A stretch of DNA of 64,000 bases from Melanopsichium pennsylvanicum (lineage: Eukaryota > Basidiomycota > Ustilaginomycetes > Ustilaginales). The notes under the pieces were generated by a model. The model was given only the letters and a program-made list of their open reading frames with translations, made no database searches and was not told the origin of the DNA. The stretch lies in contig OAPG01000003.1 of NCBI GenBank assembly GCA_900208305.1, positions 806,001-870,000 of the forward strand, given 5' to 3'. The first letter of the stretch is position 1, and each line of letters opens with the position of its first letter. Shown piece by piece: positions 20,658-30,696 of this stretch. The position numbers and the translations under genes were made by a program.

Positions 20658-21719
20658 ATGCTTCGCAACGTCCACCGCATCGCACCACGTGGTGTGATCA
20701 CACTTCCCACCCCTGCACGAACTCTTCATACTACGACACAGAACTTTCGACCCTTTCTTGATACGGACAAAACTTCGTCGTCAGCTCTCTCCATGCATAC
20801 GCCTGGTATACCAACACCATCAAAGAAGGAAGTCAGAGCAGAAGGTTCAATCGCCTTGGTCTTCGCCACGCTCTCAGGAGGCACATTCGAAGATACCCTA
20901 CCTGATCGATTCTGTTCCCTCAAAAAATCTCTCATTTTTTCCCCTTCGCAGGCCGAACACCTCAAACGTACTTGACGGGATGTTCTCTCCTCGCTCTCCA
21001 CATGTGTCTCAGCGACGTACTCACTAGGAGCCAAGTGCATCCCCGAGATTGAATATCGCTCTTCTACCACACCAGTCGATATAGGGACTCTCGAAACTTG
21101 GACCGACAAATACACTTTCCAAGCGATCAAAGGTCGCGGTATGGCAGTAATTAAAAAATGTCATCCCCTCGTCCCAAGTACTGCAGTGAAAAGAAGACGT
21201 TAAAAACTTACGCCAAACTCAACAACGCCAAAGGCTTCCCAAATGACAATCCTCAAGTGTTTGAATTGTACTGGACACCAGTCCAAATCGCTGCACGATC
21301 CCATCCAAACCTTTTTTGCAACTGTTCCACAAACCTGCTTCTTGCTCAACATCTACTTGTACTGCACAGAAGTGTTGAGTGGAGACATCCTGTTGACTAA
21401 CTAACCCTTTGAGCTACTGTGATTGACTTGGAATCCGCCAACCGGGTCCATTCCAAGTTTGCTATGGGAGCGCACATTGATGGGGGAGGTGTAGAGATAT
21501 GGGAATGCGAAAATTTCCATGGACTTTGGAGTGTCATTCTTGGTGACAGAAACGATTGGAATTCTTATGATCCATGGACATTGGGTTTCGAATGGGGATA
21601 GGATGACGGCAAATACGGACATGTATTCTGGTCCTGGACAGTGTAGTGTATTTCGACCTTTGCAAGGTTGGCTCTCTATGAGTCAAACTCTTGCTGGAGA
21701 AGGAACACTCAAAGTATTA

Positions 21720-21754
<35 letters not shown>

Positions 21755-22217
21755 TGAAACAAAGTACGGCATACGTTGTTCTAAGACCGTTCTTCAAACC
21801 GTTGAAACGTTGAACTGTGTGTTCGAATAGGGAAGTGTATACTTGCATGAAACCAATTGGGATATTTGACCGAGATTCGACAAAGTTCCCAGGATGTTCT
21901 TTGGGACACAATATCCAACTATCGTTCGAAAACTCATCCACATTTGGAATTAGAAAAAAAACAATGGTTAGCATTCCTAGCGTCAACCCTGGCGACATAG
22001 TTCTGTGGCATTGCGACACAAATTCATTCCGTCGAAAACGTACATGAAGGTCAACGAGATAGTAGCATCATGTAAATCCTTGCCATCCCAACAACAAAAG
22101 TTCAATTGGGAGTACGTGCTAGAACAGAACCTTTGCTTTCAACAAGGTCTACCCCCACCCCACTTCCCAGCCGGCAAAGACGAATCACAATTCAATCGCC
22201 CCCCTAACGCCAGATAG
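20658..22217 (+). pseudogene. decayed DUF1479 family gene (2OG-oxygenase-like)
   Basis: Pieces of one DUF1479 protein occur in correct order but in changing frames. The N-terminal piece from ATG at 20658 runs to SQAEHLKRT, where a TGA (20973-20975) sits at the expected Trp; the same frame then continues RDVLSSLSTCVSATYSLGA to ~21190. Next come AKGFPNDNPQVFELYWTPVQ (another frame, 21158-21300), FAMGAHIDGGGVEIWE (21419-21560), MYSGPGQCSVFRPLQGWLSM (third frame, to 21720), TAYVVLRPFFKP after the poly-T (21760-21800), and KTMVSIPSVNPGDIVLWHCD (to 22040). The last is GLPPPHFPAGKDESQF (22005-22217), in another frame again. The His/Asp pair (GAHIDGG) and HCD motif survive. There are at least four frameshifts, an in-frame stop and a homopolymer insertion, so it is not translated into a full enzyme. 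An ancestral length near 480 residues fits the family. Confidence 0.85.
21723..21753. repeat. 31-base poly-T run inside the DUF1479 relic
   Basis: Uninterrupted T31. It separates the coding segments GEGTLKVLP and VKQSTAYVVLRPFF, which should be nearly adjacent in the protein, so the tract was inserted or expanded after or while the gene decayed. On the other strand it is a poly-A run, as left by retroposition, but no element or target-site duplication is evident beside it. Confidence 0.9.
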
Positions 22218-22525
22218 AATCCAACGTCACAATCCCAAAACCAGTCTCACATTACAAAAATTCATCCTGACACATGCCAAGAACAAAGAGGAAACAATCT
22301 TGTTGAAATGGTGTAATGCACAACTCTGAGCTTTGTTTCATAGCAACCCGCAGCCCAAGTTCGTATACCTGTACCCAACTTCAACCATCTCATGTCAATC
22401 GGTAGAGTCATTTACAATAAACATGCAATGTGCGATTTTAACCACAAGTGAATGAATGCGTCTAACTTTACACGAAAGAGTCGCTACAAGTCTCGCGAGA
22501 AAATGTTTCATAACACGTTGACCTT
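22218..22525. other. spacer, no gene seen
   Basis: 308 bp between the DUF1479 relic and the lipase stop codon, AT-leaning, probably 3' flanking sequence of the lipase gene. Confidence 0.3.
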
Positions 22526-25231
22526 TCAACGGATCAAATCGTGCAATCTACCATCGTAAACGTTTGGCATATGACAGCTCAACATGTTTCTCGAAAAGAT
22601 GATTTGGCCAAACACATTCTTGAGCGCCTCCTTATCATCGTCCTTGACCCTGAACAACCTTTGCCTCTTCTCGCCCTTTCCTTCTGCCCCCCTCAACTCT
22701 GCTTGACCTTCTTCTCCTCGCACTTCCAAAAGATCGTCGACCTCGGTCAAAGCATATAGCACCTTTCCGGGTGGGAAGAGATGAGTATACCTCATGTTTG
22801 CCTCCAACGTCTTTCTCAAAACCAAAACTTCCTGCTCGACTTCCCGCATCCTACCTTCCTCCATCCTCCCGGATTGATACTCAAACGCCCTCTTCATTAG
22901 TCCATTCATATTCTGCTCTCCAACGTGACCAGCTTCCTTGTCCTGATAGCAAAGCCAAGCGGCGCAGTTGCGAATATCCTGAATCGATCCTAGCGAGAGG
23001 CGACATACCAGATCGTACGAGTAGGTGAAAGACGTGATTATGGACGAAACCTTTCGACCTAGGTCGGAAGAAGTTACGCAAGGTACGGCGAAGCAGTATG
23101 CATGCAAACGTCGACCTGGAGGGAGCCCAGAAGAGCGAGTGGTGAGACCTGTGGTAGGGTCGGCCCACAACATGGCAAGAACCGATGCGACTCCTGCGCC
23201 AAGAGAGTGTCCAGTAATGTCGATCGAGTAACCGGGATTCGAGGCAAGAGCCGTGGCGACCGAGCGGTGAACGGAGCGACCGGGGGCGCCGATCTCAGTG
23301 GCGGTGATGAGCATTCCTTCGTGACAAAGGTCTCCGTGAGCCTCTTCGACAAACCGTCTCAACTTGGCTGCAGTAGTGGCGGCAGTGGAGGTATCAATGT
23401 TACGCTGCACTTCCGGGTCGAAGGTGAAAGGAACAGACTCGCAAGTCAGGTCAGCGGCAACGTCTCCGACAGTCAGGGTTCCACGAAGAACCAGTATGAT
23501 GGTCTTCCTAGGGTGATCCGTGACCACGTAGAATCGTGGCTTGGAAGGCTTGGCCTTGTCGTTGGGATTGTACGATTGATTTTGGTCCTCAACGTACTGG
23601 CCAGGCGCAGCCGCACCGCGTTCAAGGTTTGCCGTGTGGTGGAAAAGATCCTCGTCGTGCGTTCCCGAGATCACATCCCACAAGTTGTACGACGAAGCGT
23701 GACCTTTCTCGTTCGACTTCTCCACAACAGCTCCTCCTGTGGATGGAGCACTGATGCCAGTGGGAAGCTCTTCTTCTTCATCCTCCAACTCCATCTCCCT
23801 CGCAGCCTGCAGGAATTCTGCTTGATCCTTTGCCATGAACACTTCTTCGGCATTGAAGATCACTCCGCCGTTTTCGATCGAGCCTCCAACTGGATTCGCC
23901 GCGGTGTTGTCCCCAATCGAGGTCTGGCTGCCACTAGGCATACTGTTCAACCAATACAAGGCCATTCCTCCGTACACGCCGAGAACCAACTTGGAATAGC
24001 GCTGCAAGTTGTGCACCGCCTCGGCGTCCGAAAGGGGACGAGCAGGTTCGTCGGACAGGGTAGAACCCGGAAGCCTAGCGGAGGACCCATCCTTGCGTCC
24101 AATTTCTGCGCCGATGACGTTCCCAGAAAAGCCGCCGGTCAACGTCTGGTTCGAGGTGATGCGCACTTCGGAGTTGTTTTGCGTCTCGGTTTCAGCCTGA
24201 GCTCCATGGGTGATAGGCACAAGTGGAGCGCTCGTAGCTTCTACATGGTGACTCGCCTTCAGGGCCTCCACTTCGTCCTTGAGCTTGTGGGTATCGATCT
24301 CGAGAAGACTCTGAAGCATCCTCTTCTCCTGAAAGCTGCGTGTTACGAGCTGAATACTGACCCATGTAGTGAGTGCTTTGGTGATACCAACAATGGAGTA
24401 CGCCGGAATGCCACCAGGTGGAAGTGAGTCATCTTGAGCTGTCCACTCGCGCTTGACCAGCTTACTGAACTCGGTCAAACTTCGCAGCACTTCACTTCCC
24501 AAGGCCCTTCTCACACCTTCGACACCACTTCCAGCTGCACCCAGACCTGCACTTGTAACTGCGCTTGTCAAGTCAATTCCGCCAACAGCGAGTGTAGAGA
24601 TCGTATCGAAGAAATTGGCGATCCCACTGTGGGCCACGCGAGCAATGCTGGGATTGGTCGTGTCGCCGGGGGCTGTACCAGTGAGCGCACCATCGGCAAG
24701 GAGGGCTGGGACAGCGACGAGACCTTGAGTTACGCGCTTTGCTACATTCAGGCCGAAAGCAGTGGCTGTACGAGCAAAGGAAAAGTATGCTGAGGTGGCG
24801 GCGTTGGCTGCGCCAAGGCCTGAACCGGTGTGACCGAGAACGCCGTTCCAGTCTACAGCGGAACGCGTAGTGGCAACAACGCCAGGTTGACCAGGGACAG
24901 CTTCGTTGGCTGGTTCGGACATAGACTCCGCGTCATTGTCGAGATTCGCTTCAGAGTCGGGAATGGAAAGCGCGGCTTCGTTGAGCGACACTGCTTCCTC
25001 TCGCTCTTCTTTTGCTTCCTTGGCTTCCTCAGGGGAGAGGGCCTGGGCCGAAGAGCCAGCGTGCGGGACGTTGATATGCAAAACTTGGAGAGTAATGTCA
25101 GATGTGTTTGTGGCTTCAGCAGTGGACTCCGTGGTAGCCGTGGTAATAGAAGGTGCCTCGGTGGTGGTTGTGACGGGCTCGTGCTGAGCTTCATTGTCAA
25201 CGAAGGATCCTGGAGGGAGACCGCTCATCAT
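22526..25231 (-). CDS. class-3 lipase, sn1-diacylglycerol-lipase-like
   Basis: A 901-residue protein. The Ser/Thr/Ala/Glu-rich N-terminal ~115 residues look disordered. Hydrophobic/Gly-Ala-rich segments around 140-260 and TM-like stretches TKALTTWVSIQLV and LVLGVYGGMALYWL follow. The lipase-3 domain lies in the last ~350 residues: KTIILVLRGTLTVGDVAADL (oxyanion-side RGT), HEGMLITA, the nucleophile elbow ITGHSLGAGVASVLAML with its Ser, and later SYDLVCRLSLG carrying the probable Asp. The His is not assigned with certainty. This arrangement matches fungal sn1-specific DAG lipases that release fatty acid and 2-monoacylglycerol at membranes. ATG ATG at 25231/25228; single exon. Confidence 0.8.
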   Translation of the reverse strand: MMSGLPPGSFVDNEAQHEPVTTTTEAPSITTATTESTAEATNTSDITLQVLHINVPHAGSSAQALSPEEAKEAKEEREEAVSLNEAALSIPDSEANLDNDAESMSEPANEAVPGQPGVVATTRSAVDWNGVLGHTGSGLGAANAATSAYFSFARTATAFGLNVAKRVTQGLVAVPALLADGALTGTAPGDTTNPSIARVAHSGIANFFDTISTLAVGGIDLTSAVTSAGLGAAGSGVEGVRRALGSEVLRSLTEFSKLVKREWTAQDDSLPPGGIPAYSIVGITKALTTWVSIQLVTRSFQEKRMLQSLLEIDTHKLKDEVEALKASHHVEATSAPLVPITHGAQAETETQNNSEVRITSNQTLTGGFSGNVIGAEIGRKDGSSARLPGSTLSDEPARPLSDAEAVHNLQRYSKLVLGVYGGMALYWLNSMPSGSQTSIGDNTAANPVGGSIENGGVIFNAEEVFMAKDQAEFLQAAREMELEDEEEELPTGISAPSTGGAVVEKSNEKGHASSYNLWDVISGTHDEDLFHHTANLERGAAAPGQYVEDQNQSYNPNDKAKPSKPRFYVVTDHPRKTIILVLRGTLTVGDVAADLTCESVPFTFDPEVQRNIDTSTAATTAAKLRRFVEEAHGDLCHEGMLITATEIGAPGRSVHRSVATALASNPGYSIDITGHSLGAGVASVLAMLWADPTTGLTTRSSGLPPGRRLHAYCFAVPCVTSSDLGRKVSSIITSFTYSYDLVCRLSLGSIQDIRNCAAWLCYQDKEAGHVGEQNMNGLMKRAFEYQSGRMEEGRMREVEQEVLVLRKTLEANMRYTHLFPPGKVLYALTEVDDLLEVRGEEGQAELRGAEGKGEKRQRLFRVKDDDKEALKNVFGQIIFSRNMLSCHMPNVYDGRLHDLIR

Positions 25232-25901
25232 AAGCGTCTAGGTCAAAGAAAAGATGTAAGTGATGATATAGCGGGCATGAGGAAAGATGAATCAAAGACT
25301 CGTTTGTAAAAGTGGTGCAAAGATGGACGAGAAGTGACTTCTGAATGATGAGCGTGAATGAAAGCCACGCGCCGATCAACTGCAGTGCTGTGCTACTGCA
25401 AGTCGAGGTGAAAGCGGGGCAAAGATGGATGTGGTGGAGGGGAGCGTCATGCATGCAGGGTCCTGCGGAAAATTGGCTGTGTCATTTCTGCACGGTGCTG
25501 TTGTACCAGAAGCAAAAAAGCAGCGATTCCGTCAGTCTATTTTGGATTTTTGGATTTTTTTTCTTCTTTTCTCTCATTCTTTTTTTTGGGGTTACAGGAC
25601 GCAGCAGCACCTCTCTCACGCGCCAAAATCTGAAATTTACCGATGCACGAATTCTCGCATGGCAAGAGTGTATTTTTCCTTCCCACACACCCTTTTGCTC
25701 AGCTTCTTGCTTAGCTCCTCAGCCCATGTTGAAATTGCAAAAGCTGGCGTTATGTCGTTATACATGGGGCCAGGTCAAAATCATGCTGCAGTGCACCACT
25801 ACGAACTAGATGTTAGGAGGAGAGAATTGTCAACAACAGACATTCAACTCTTGAGTCAAGTAGAAAAGACGTGTTGAAGAATGCGACAATACGTGGCTGG
25901 C
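25232..25901. other. spacer upstream of lipase gene
   Basis: 670 bp. Contains a pyrimidine-rich tract at ~25545-25590 (TTTTTTTTCTTCTTTTCTC type). Open frames here (25345-25877) have no gene-like features. It lies upstream of the lipase gene and downstream of the phosphomutase gene, both on the minus strand. Confidence 0.35.
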
Positions 25902-27836
25902 TTAGCTCATCCAGTCCCAGAAAGCAGATACGACCTCTTCAAGCTCGGCTCTCACCCTTTTGACTGCGTCGTTGTACTTTTCCCCATCCTTGATCTGACC
26001 GAGCGCTTCGGTGTAAATCTTTACCTTGGGTTCGGTGCCACTCGGCCTGACGATCACCCTAACATCGCCCAGCATGATTTCTTCTAGCTTTCTCTGCACT
26101 TTGCCATCCACGTGGCTTGGCGGGACGTAGAACCTAAGCACATCATTCTTCGGAATGCTCGTATCTCCCGTTTCCGCCTTTGCCTGATCGTACACTGGTC
26201 TCGTCTTGAGATCATCAACCAGGCTGAATCCGTACTCCTCGCCCGCCTTGTTTGTGACGCTGTTCTTACCAGACTCGAGATCCGAACGAAGTTTTATCAT
26301 CACGTCTGACCCTTTCATCCTGGGGCTGAGTTTGATGATCTTCTGTATAGTGACAGAGAGACCGACGAGACGATGCAATTCCTTCAGACGATCCCAGAGG
26401 GTTTTTCCATCTCTAGCCAGGTCAAAGGCCATCGAGACAATTAGAAGATACGATGAAAGACCGTCCTTGTCCCATACTGAGCTGGCAGCCATGTAGCCGA
26501 GAGCTTCTTCGTAGCCGAAACCGAACGAGCCAGCGCCCTCGCGTGCCTCGATCCCGCGAGCGACGTTTCCGAGCCACTTGAATCCCGTCAATGTCTCTAC
26601 GTGCTTTCCTCCCCAGTGTCCAGATAGTCTAGCGAGTAATCGGCTTGAAACGATGGTTGAAAGGGTCCACACACCAGCCTTGCCACCATTTGCCTTGGCA
26701 GCACGACGTAGAATCTCATCTCCAAGCAGAGCGCCAAGTTGATCGCCCGTAAGAGCGCGGAGAGTGCCAGTGCTGTCTCGAGCAGAGACTGCGAGACGGT
26801 CTGCATCAGGATCGTTAACGATGGCAAGCCCGGTGCCGTGCTCCTCCGAGAGCTTGTGGACGAGTTCCAGAGTAGAGAGTTCTTCAGGGTTGGGGAACTC
26901 GAGTGTGGGGAAAGCTCCATCAGGATTGCGCTGTTCACTAGAGATCCAGAAATTCGTTCCTTCAGTCAAGCCGATGATCTCTTTGGAGAGGCGTTCAATC
27001 GATTGTGCGCCGACACCATGCAAAGGGCTGTAAGCAACGCTAATTGGTGCGTCCTTGTCGTGGACCGGCGCCGATGCAAAAGTATTGAGGTCTTGCACAT
27101 CCTTGATGTAGGCTGTGAGCATTTCATCGCCAAATTCTCTGACAATGCCCTTGCGCTTGGCGTCATCCAAGTGCGCGAGAGTAGGAGGTTGACGTTGAAG
27201 AGCAATCTGGACGATTTCTGCTGCAATAAGGCCATCGACAGGAGTGTTGATTTGAGTTCCGGCAGGACCGTACACTTTGTATCCATTGTACTCCTTGGGA
27301 TTGTGGCTGGCGGTCACTACGATGCCTCCAGCAAGACCCAGTTTCTTGACAGCATAACCACACATGGGAGTGGGAGTTGGACTGGGGTAGATGTGAGATG
27401 GGATGCCGCGATGGGCAAGATGACAAGCAGATGAGTAGGCGAATTCTTTACTGCCGAATCGCCCATCAAAGGCGATGGCAACTCCTTTCGTTGTTGCGAG
27501 GGAAGAGTCGGATTTTAGCAGATATTCAGCGAGACCTGCACTCGTTTCCAATACCGTCAGCAGCTAGAACAAGGCCAGGAAAAGGTCTAAGGTCAGCATG
27601 AGATTCGCGTAGATTGTCACGAGGTGAGAAAATGACAAACTCACATTCATCTTGCTGGGACCGACACCCATGACACCACGCAGGCCAGCAGTACCGAATT
27701 CGAGTCGACCATTGAAGCAAGACTGCAGGTCTTCGGTATTGTTGGTCTCGATGAGCTTTGTCAGTTGAGCCTTTGTGCTCGGGTCAGGATCCTTCTCGAG
27801 CCAAGCTTTGGCCTGAGCGAGCAAATCGGATGACAT
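25902..27836 (-). CDS. PGM3: phosphopentomutase/phosphoglucomutase, PGM2/PGM3 type (2 exons)
   Basis: Interconverts ribose-1-P/ribose-5-P and, to a lesser degree, glucose-1-P/glucose-6-P (alpha-D-phosphohexomutase superfamily, cytosol). Exons 27836-27645 and 27563-25902 are separated by an 81-bp intron with GTGAGT donor and TTCTAG acceptor. The phase-0 junction gives KMN|LLTVLETSAGL as in the family. Product is 617 residues. FGTAGLRGVMG is at the N-terminus and the active-site loop TASHNPKEYNGYKVYG has the phospho-Ser at ~150. The metal loop is NDPDADRLAV, the sugar-specificity loop GYEEALGYM, and the phosphate-binding loop RPSGTEPKVKIY. Length and loops fit the yeast PGM3 (PRM15) phosphoribomutase group rather than the classical PGM1/2. 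Confidence 0.9.
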
Positions 27837-28589
27837 GGCGAGTGGGCTGACGTAGTGAGTAGTTCAGTCTGCGCTTGCTCGAGGTGCAAGGAAGTGCGGG
27901 AAAGAAAGGAGAAATGGTCGAGGTATGCTCAACACTTGTATGTTGCGATCCGGTCAGGAAACAAGTGTCGTTAACGCTTTGCTCTACCTTGCCATATGGT
28001 CAAAGCCAACTCCGGCTCGGATGTTCGGCTCCCAACGCAGAAGCGGCACTTCTTCTTTTATTAGGGGTCGGAGATGCCCGAAACCTCTTCTATGTTAGAC
28101 TTCCCAAAGAAAAATCTATGTTGCATACGACGGTGTAACACTTCCAAAGCTCTGCAGGCTAATTCACAGATTGTTACGAGAGCCGAAAAGCGGCGGTTTC
28201 CCCGAAGCTCCTCGTGGTGTCGTGAGAACTCGCTGTACAACGGCCCTTCCAACTTGGCACGTCTGTCAACCAAACCCCGCGAAGCAGTTGACTTGGAAGC
28301 CACGGTACAATTACCGAGAAAAGCGCATTGCCTTATCTCATGTTTGCATGCATTGACACGGCATCGAAGGCTGCGTCAATCCGGGACTGTGCTAGCCAGA
28401 ACCCACCTCGAGGCGGAGGAGGACCGGGATCATGGACCTTGTTAACATCCTTCTCTCGCGGTGAAAAGGCTTCAGGTTCGTCCCCGTACTTTGTGAGGCG
28501 CCCGTCTGTCCCTGAGTTCAGCTCGCAAGCTACCTTGATAGGACAACGGGCGACTCCATGCGTTGGCACTTGGTTGCTATTTAACAGCC
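27837..28589. other. spacer phosphomutase / regulator relic
   Basis: About 750 bp. A region upstream of the phosphomutase start, followed by short frames at 28074-28445 without recognisable features. Confidence 0.3.
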
Positions 28590-29302
28590 TGATCGTGCAC
28601 CACGTAACCTGGTTGTGTGTATCCAGAGTCGATACCGAATGTGAGCGGGGTCGACCGACCTGCAGGACTGGCAACGTGGCAGCGCTGACACATACGTGCA
28701 AGACGAGTGGAGGCTCAAGACCGACGAGACGCTCAGCAGGCTCGTTTCAGTCATGAATTCGCTGGTGCGACAGGAAGAACAAGGTCCACTCACAAAAAGG
28801 AGACGCAACGTTCTCTTTGAAGACAAAGGCGCAAGACGCACGCCTTCTGCATTCCAATTCCTCGAAACTGCCAGACACGATCCCAATACGAAGCCAAGCA
28901 CTTGCACCTATGCAGTCAGATGGGATTGCAATGGGCGATACTCATACCGCTAACTGGCAGGACGTACAGCATCCGGATCGCCCTCTTTTTACCGTATACT
29001 CTAAGAATCTCGAACCGTTCTCCTTTGACGTTCCCGACTTCTCGGCTTCATCGGACCTCATGCCAGTCCTGCTGAGCTCGATCTGTACCGTCACCTAGCT
29101 TCACTCTCTCTCGGTCCGCTTGCCCTCGAAATTTGTTGGTTTGCGAAATGATTTTGTGGACCGCACACTTGCATACGTTCCGCATAGAGCTGACGACGAG
29201 TTTAACCCAAAAAGTGGGATTGGGACCGGAGAGGTGATAGGTACATGCATTCTTGCATCTTACGAAGGAAACGAGCACACCGCTCCGTCCCGATTTCTCT
29301 GA
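28590..29302 (+). pseudogene. relic of a Zn2Cys6/fungal-MHR-type transcription factor
   Basis: Fragments in order but in two frames. ECERGRPTCRTG (~28640) looks like the second half of a Zn2Cys6 cluster (C-x6-C) with the final Cys lost. A linker, DEWRLKTDETLSRLVSVMN (28700-28760, other frame), resembles the coiled-coil region after zinc clusters, and TKRRRN is basic. After a shift near 28900 come LFTVYSKNLEPFSFDVPDF and SSDLMPVLLSSICTVT, a TAG stop at 29096, then GTGEVIGTCILASYEG. This order resembles the start of the fungal-specific transcription-factor (MHR) domain. Each match is weak alone; the order makes the case. It sits directly beside the GlcNAc kinase gene and could be a dead cluster regulator, but that is inference. 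Confidence 0.45.
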
Positions 29303-29373
29303 TCGAAAGAATTGTCCATTTGGTTATCATGTTGTGAAAGACCGACATCACCTACTTTCCTCTGTTTTATTTC

Positions 29374-30696
29374 CTACTTTTTATTCGCACAATCTACACC
29401 GAGAAACTTTTGCGCTAGATACGTCGCCGCCTCATGCGCTGGACTCTCGACCACATGGACCTTTTTGAATCCATGCTTGCTATCTCTTTTCCACATATCT
29501 ATTAACAGCTGCAAAAAGTTTGCATTGCTCCACAGACCCCCTCCGAGCACCAGGGTACTTTGCTCTGGCTTGATCCTGTCGCTTGGCTGACAAAGCTTGG
29601 CAATGCTATCAATGCACTCGCCAATTGCTTGGTGGAGCAGCTCTATTGCGAGATGCTTACCGGTGCGACCATTAGCTTCAAAAGCATAATCGAACACGAC
29701 TCGGTTCGCTTCTGCAAGCCACCGTTTGCGCGCATCTTCGGCGTGGAAGAAGTTGCCTCCCGTCGCACAAACCCGGTCGCGATATGCTGCGGGGATGAGT
29801 TCGATGGGGCTAGAAACGTCCAATGCCTGCAACACTGCTTGTTCGAAATCGGTCAAAGGTAGAGGAGAGAACTGGCGTTGCTCTTCTCGAGTGAGCATCA
29901 ATTGAATAGTGCTCAGACCTATTGACCATCCAGAACCACGATCGCCAAGGAGGTACCCCCATCCGCCAGTCTTGCTTATTGTTGTGAGCCCGGGGAGGTC
30001 CTCATTCTCGCTGTGGCTCGCGTGACTTGCTTCTGATTCCTCTGCCGAGGTGGAATCGGGTGAGGCGAGGGACGGGATGGTACGTTGAAAAGCAAACCCA
30101 GCGGATCCAGTTCCGGCAATGAGACAAACACAGCTCTGCGTTGTTGCATCCCTCAACATTGGCGCGGACAACAAGACAGCATCATTGGTGATCCATATGG
30201 GTGTTGCGTCATTTGCCAAGTGGAACTCTTGCAACAGTTGGCTTAAGTGCGCTCTGTATTTGCTAATTACTGCATTCGAAGAGAGACCTGCTGAACCGAT
30301 CCAAATCGCGCGCACTCTTGGCCGTCGAAAAACCACGTCGCCGCTTGCTGTATTGCTCGTTGATGTAGTGAGAAGATCGCCGTCGCTGTCAGTTGAAGAG
30401 CTGTCATTGTCTGAAAGGGAGAGAGGGGGAGTGGTGATGCCCTCCATCTCACGCGCTTCGATGAGGTCGAGGAATGTACCATATCCAGCAGCGTTAAGTG
30501 CATCGCGAACAGCTCGCAAAATGACTTGAGAAGCTGCCTTGAGGCCGAGGGTAGCACAATTACCACACCCTGCTTGACCGGTGAAGGTGACTTTTGAATG
30601 CGAGGTGGCTGCGACAGCGAGTGTTTTAGTTCCTCCTGCGTCTACGCACAATACTACGTCGCTGGTGGTGCGAGAAGTTGATGGACCAGGATCCAT
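29374..30696 (-). CDS. N-acetylglucosamine kinase, NAGK (BadF/BcrA) type
   Basis: Phosphorylates GlcNAc to GlcNAc-6-phosphate with ATP, the entry step of GlcNAc catabolism. 440 residues. ASKHA-fold ATPase motifs: phosphate-1 loop CVDAGGTKTLAVA, IWIGSAGLSS, ITNDAVLL, phosphate-2 loop LIAGTGSAGFAF, GGWGYLLGDRGSGWSIG (family signature after the GTGS loop), and a late TLVLGGGLWSNANF adenosine motif. Closest in wording to animal NAGK and the BadF/BadG/BcrA ATPases, not to hexokinase-type fungal GlcNAc kinases. An Asp/Ser insert at ~95-120 is extra. ATG at 30696; single exon. It is divergent from the broken deaminase and in the same cluster as the deacetylase. Confidence 0.82.
   Translation of the reverse strand: MDPGPSTSRTTSDVVLCVDAGGTKTLAVAATSHSKVTFTGQAGCGNCATLGLKAASQVILRAVRDALNAAGYGTFLDLIEAREMEGITTPPLSLSDNDSSSTDSDGDLLTTSTSNTASGDVVFRRPRVRAIWIGSAGLSSNAVISKYRAHLSQLLQEFHLANDATPIWITNDAVLLSAPMLRDATTQSCVCLIAGTGSAGFAFQRTIPSLASPDSTSAEESEASHASHSENEDLPGLTTISKTGGWGYLLGDRGSGWSIGLSTIQLMLTREEQRQFSPLPLTDFEQAVLQALDVSSPIELIPAAYRDRVCATGGNFFHAEDARKRWLAEANRVVFDYAFEANGRTGKHLAIELLHQAIGECIDSIAKLCQPSDRIKPEQSTLVLGGGLWSNANFLQLLIDMWKRDSKHGFKKVHVVESPAHEAATYLAQKFLGVDCANKK

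Noticed and set aside
23102..24427. 441-codon plus-strand open frame
   Set aside because: It is antisense to the class-3 lipase gene, whose frame shows clear domain motifs; the plus frame has none.
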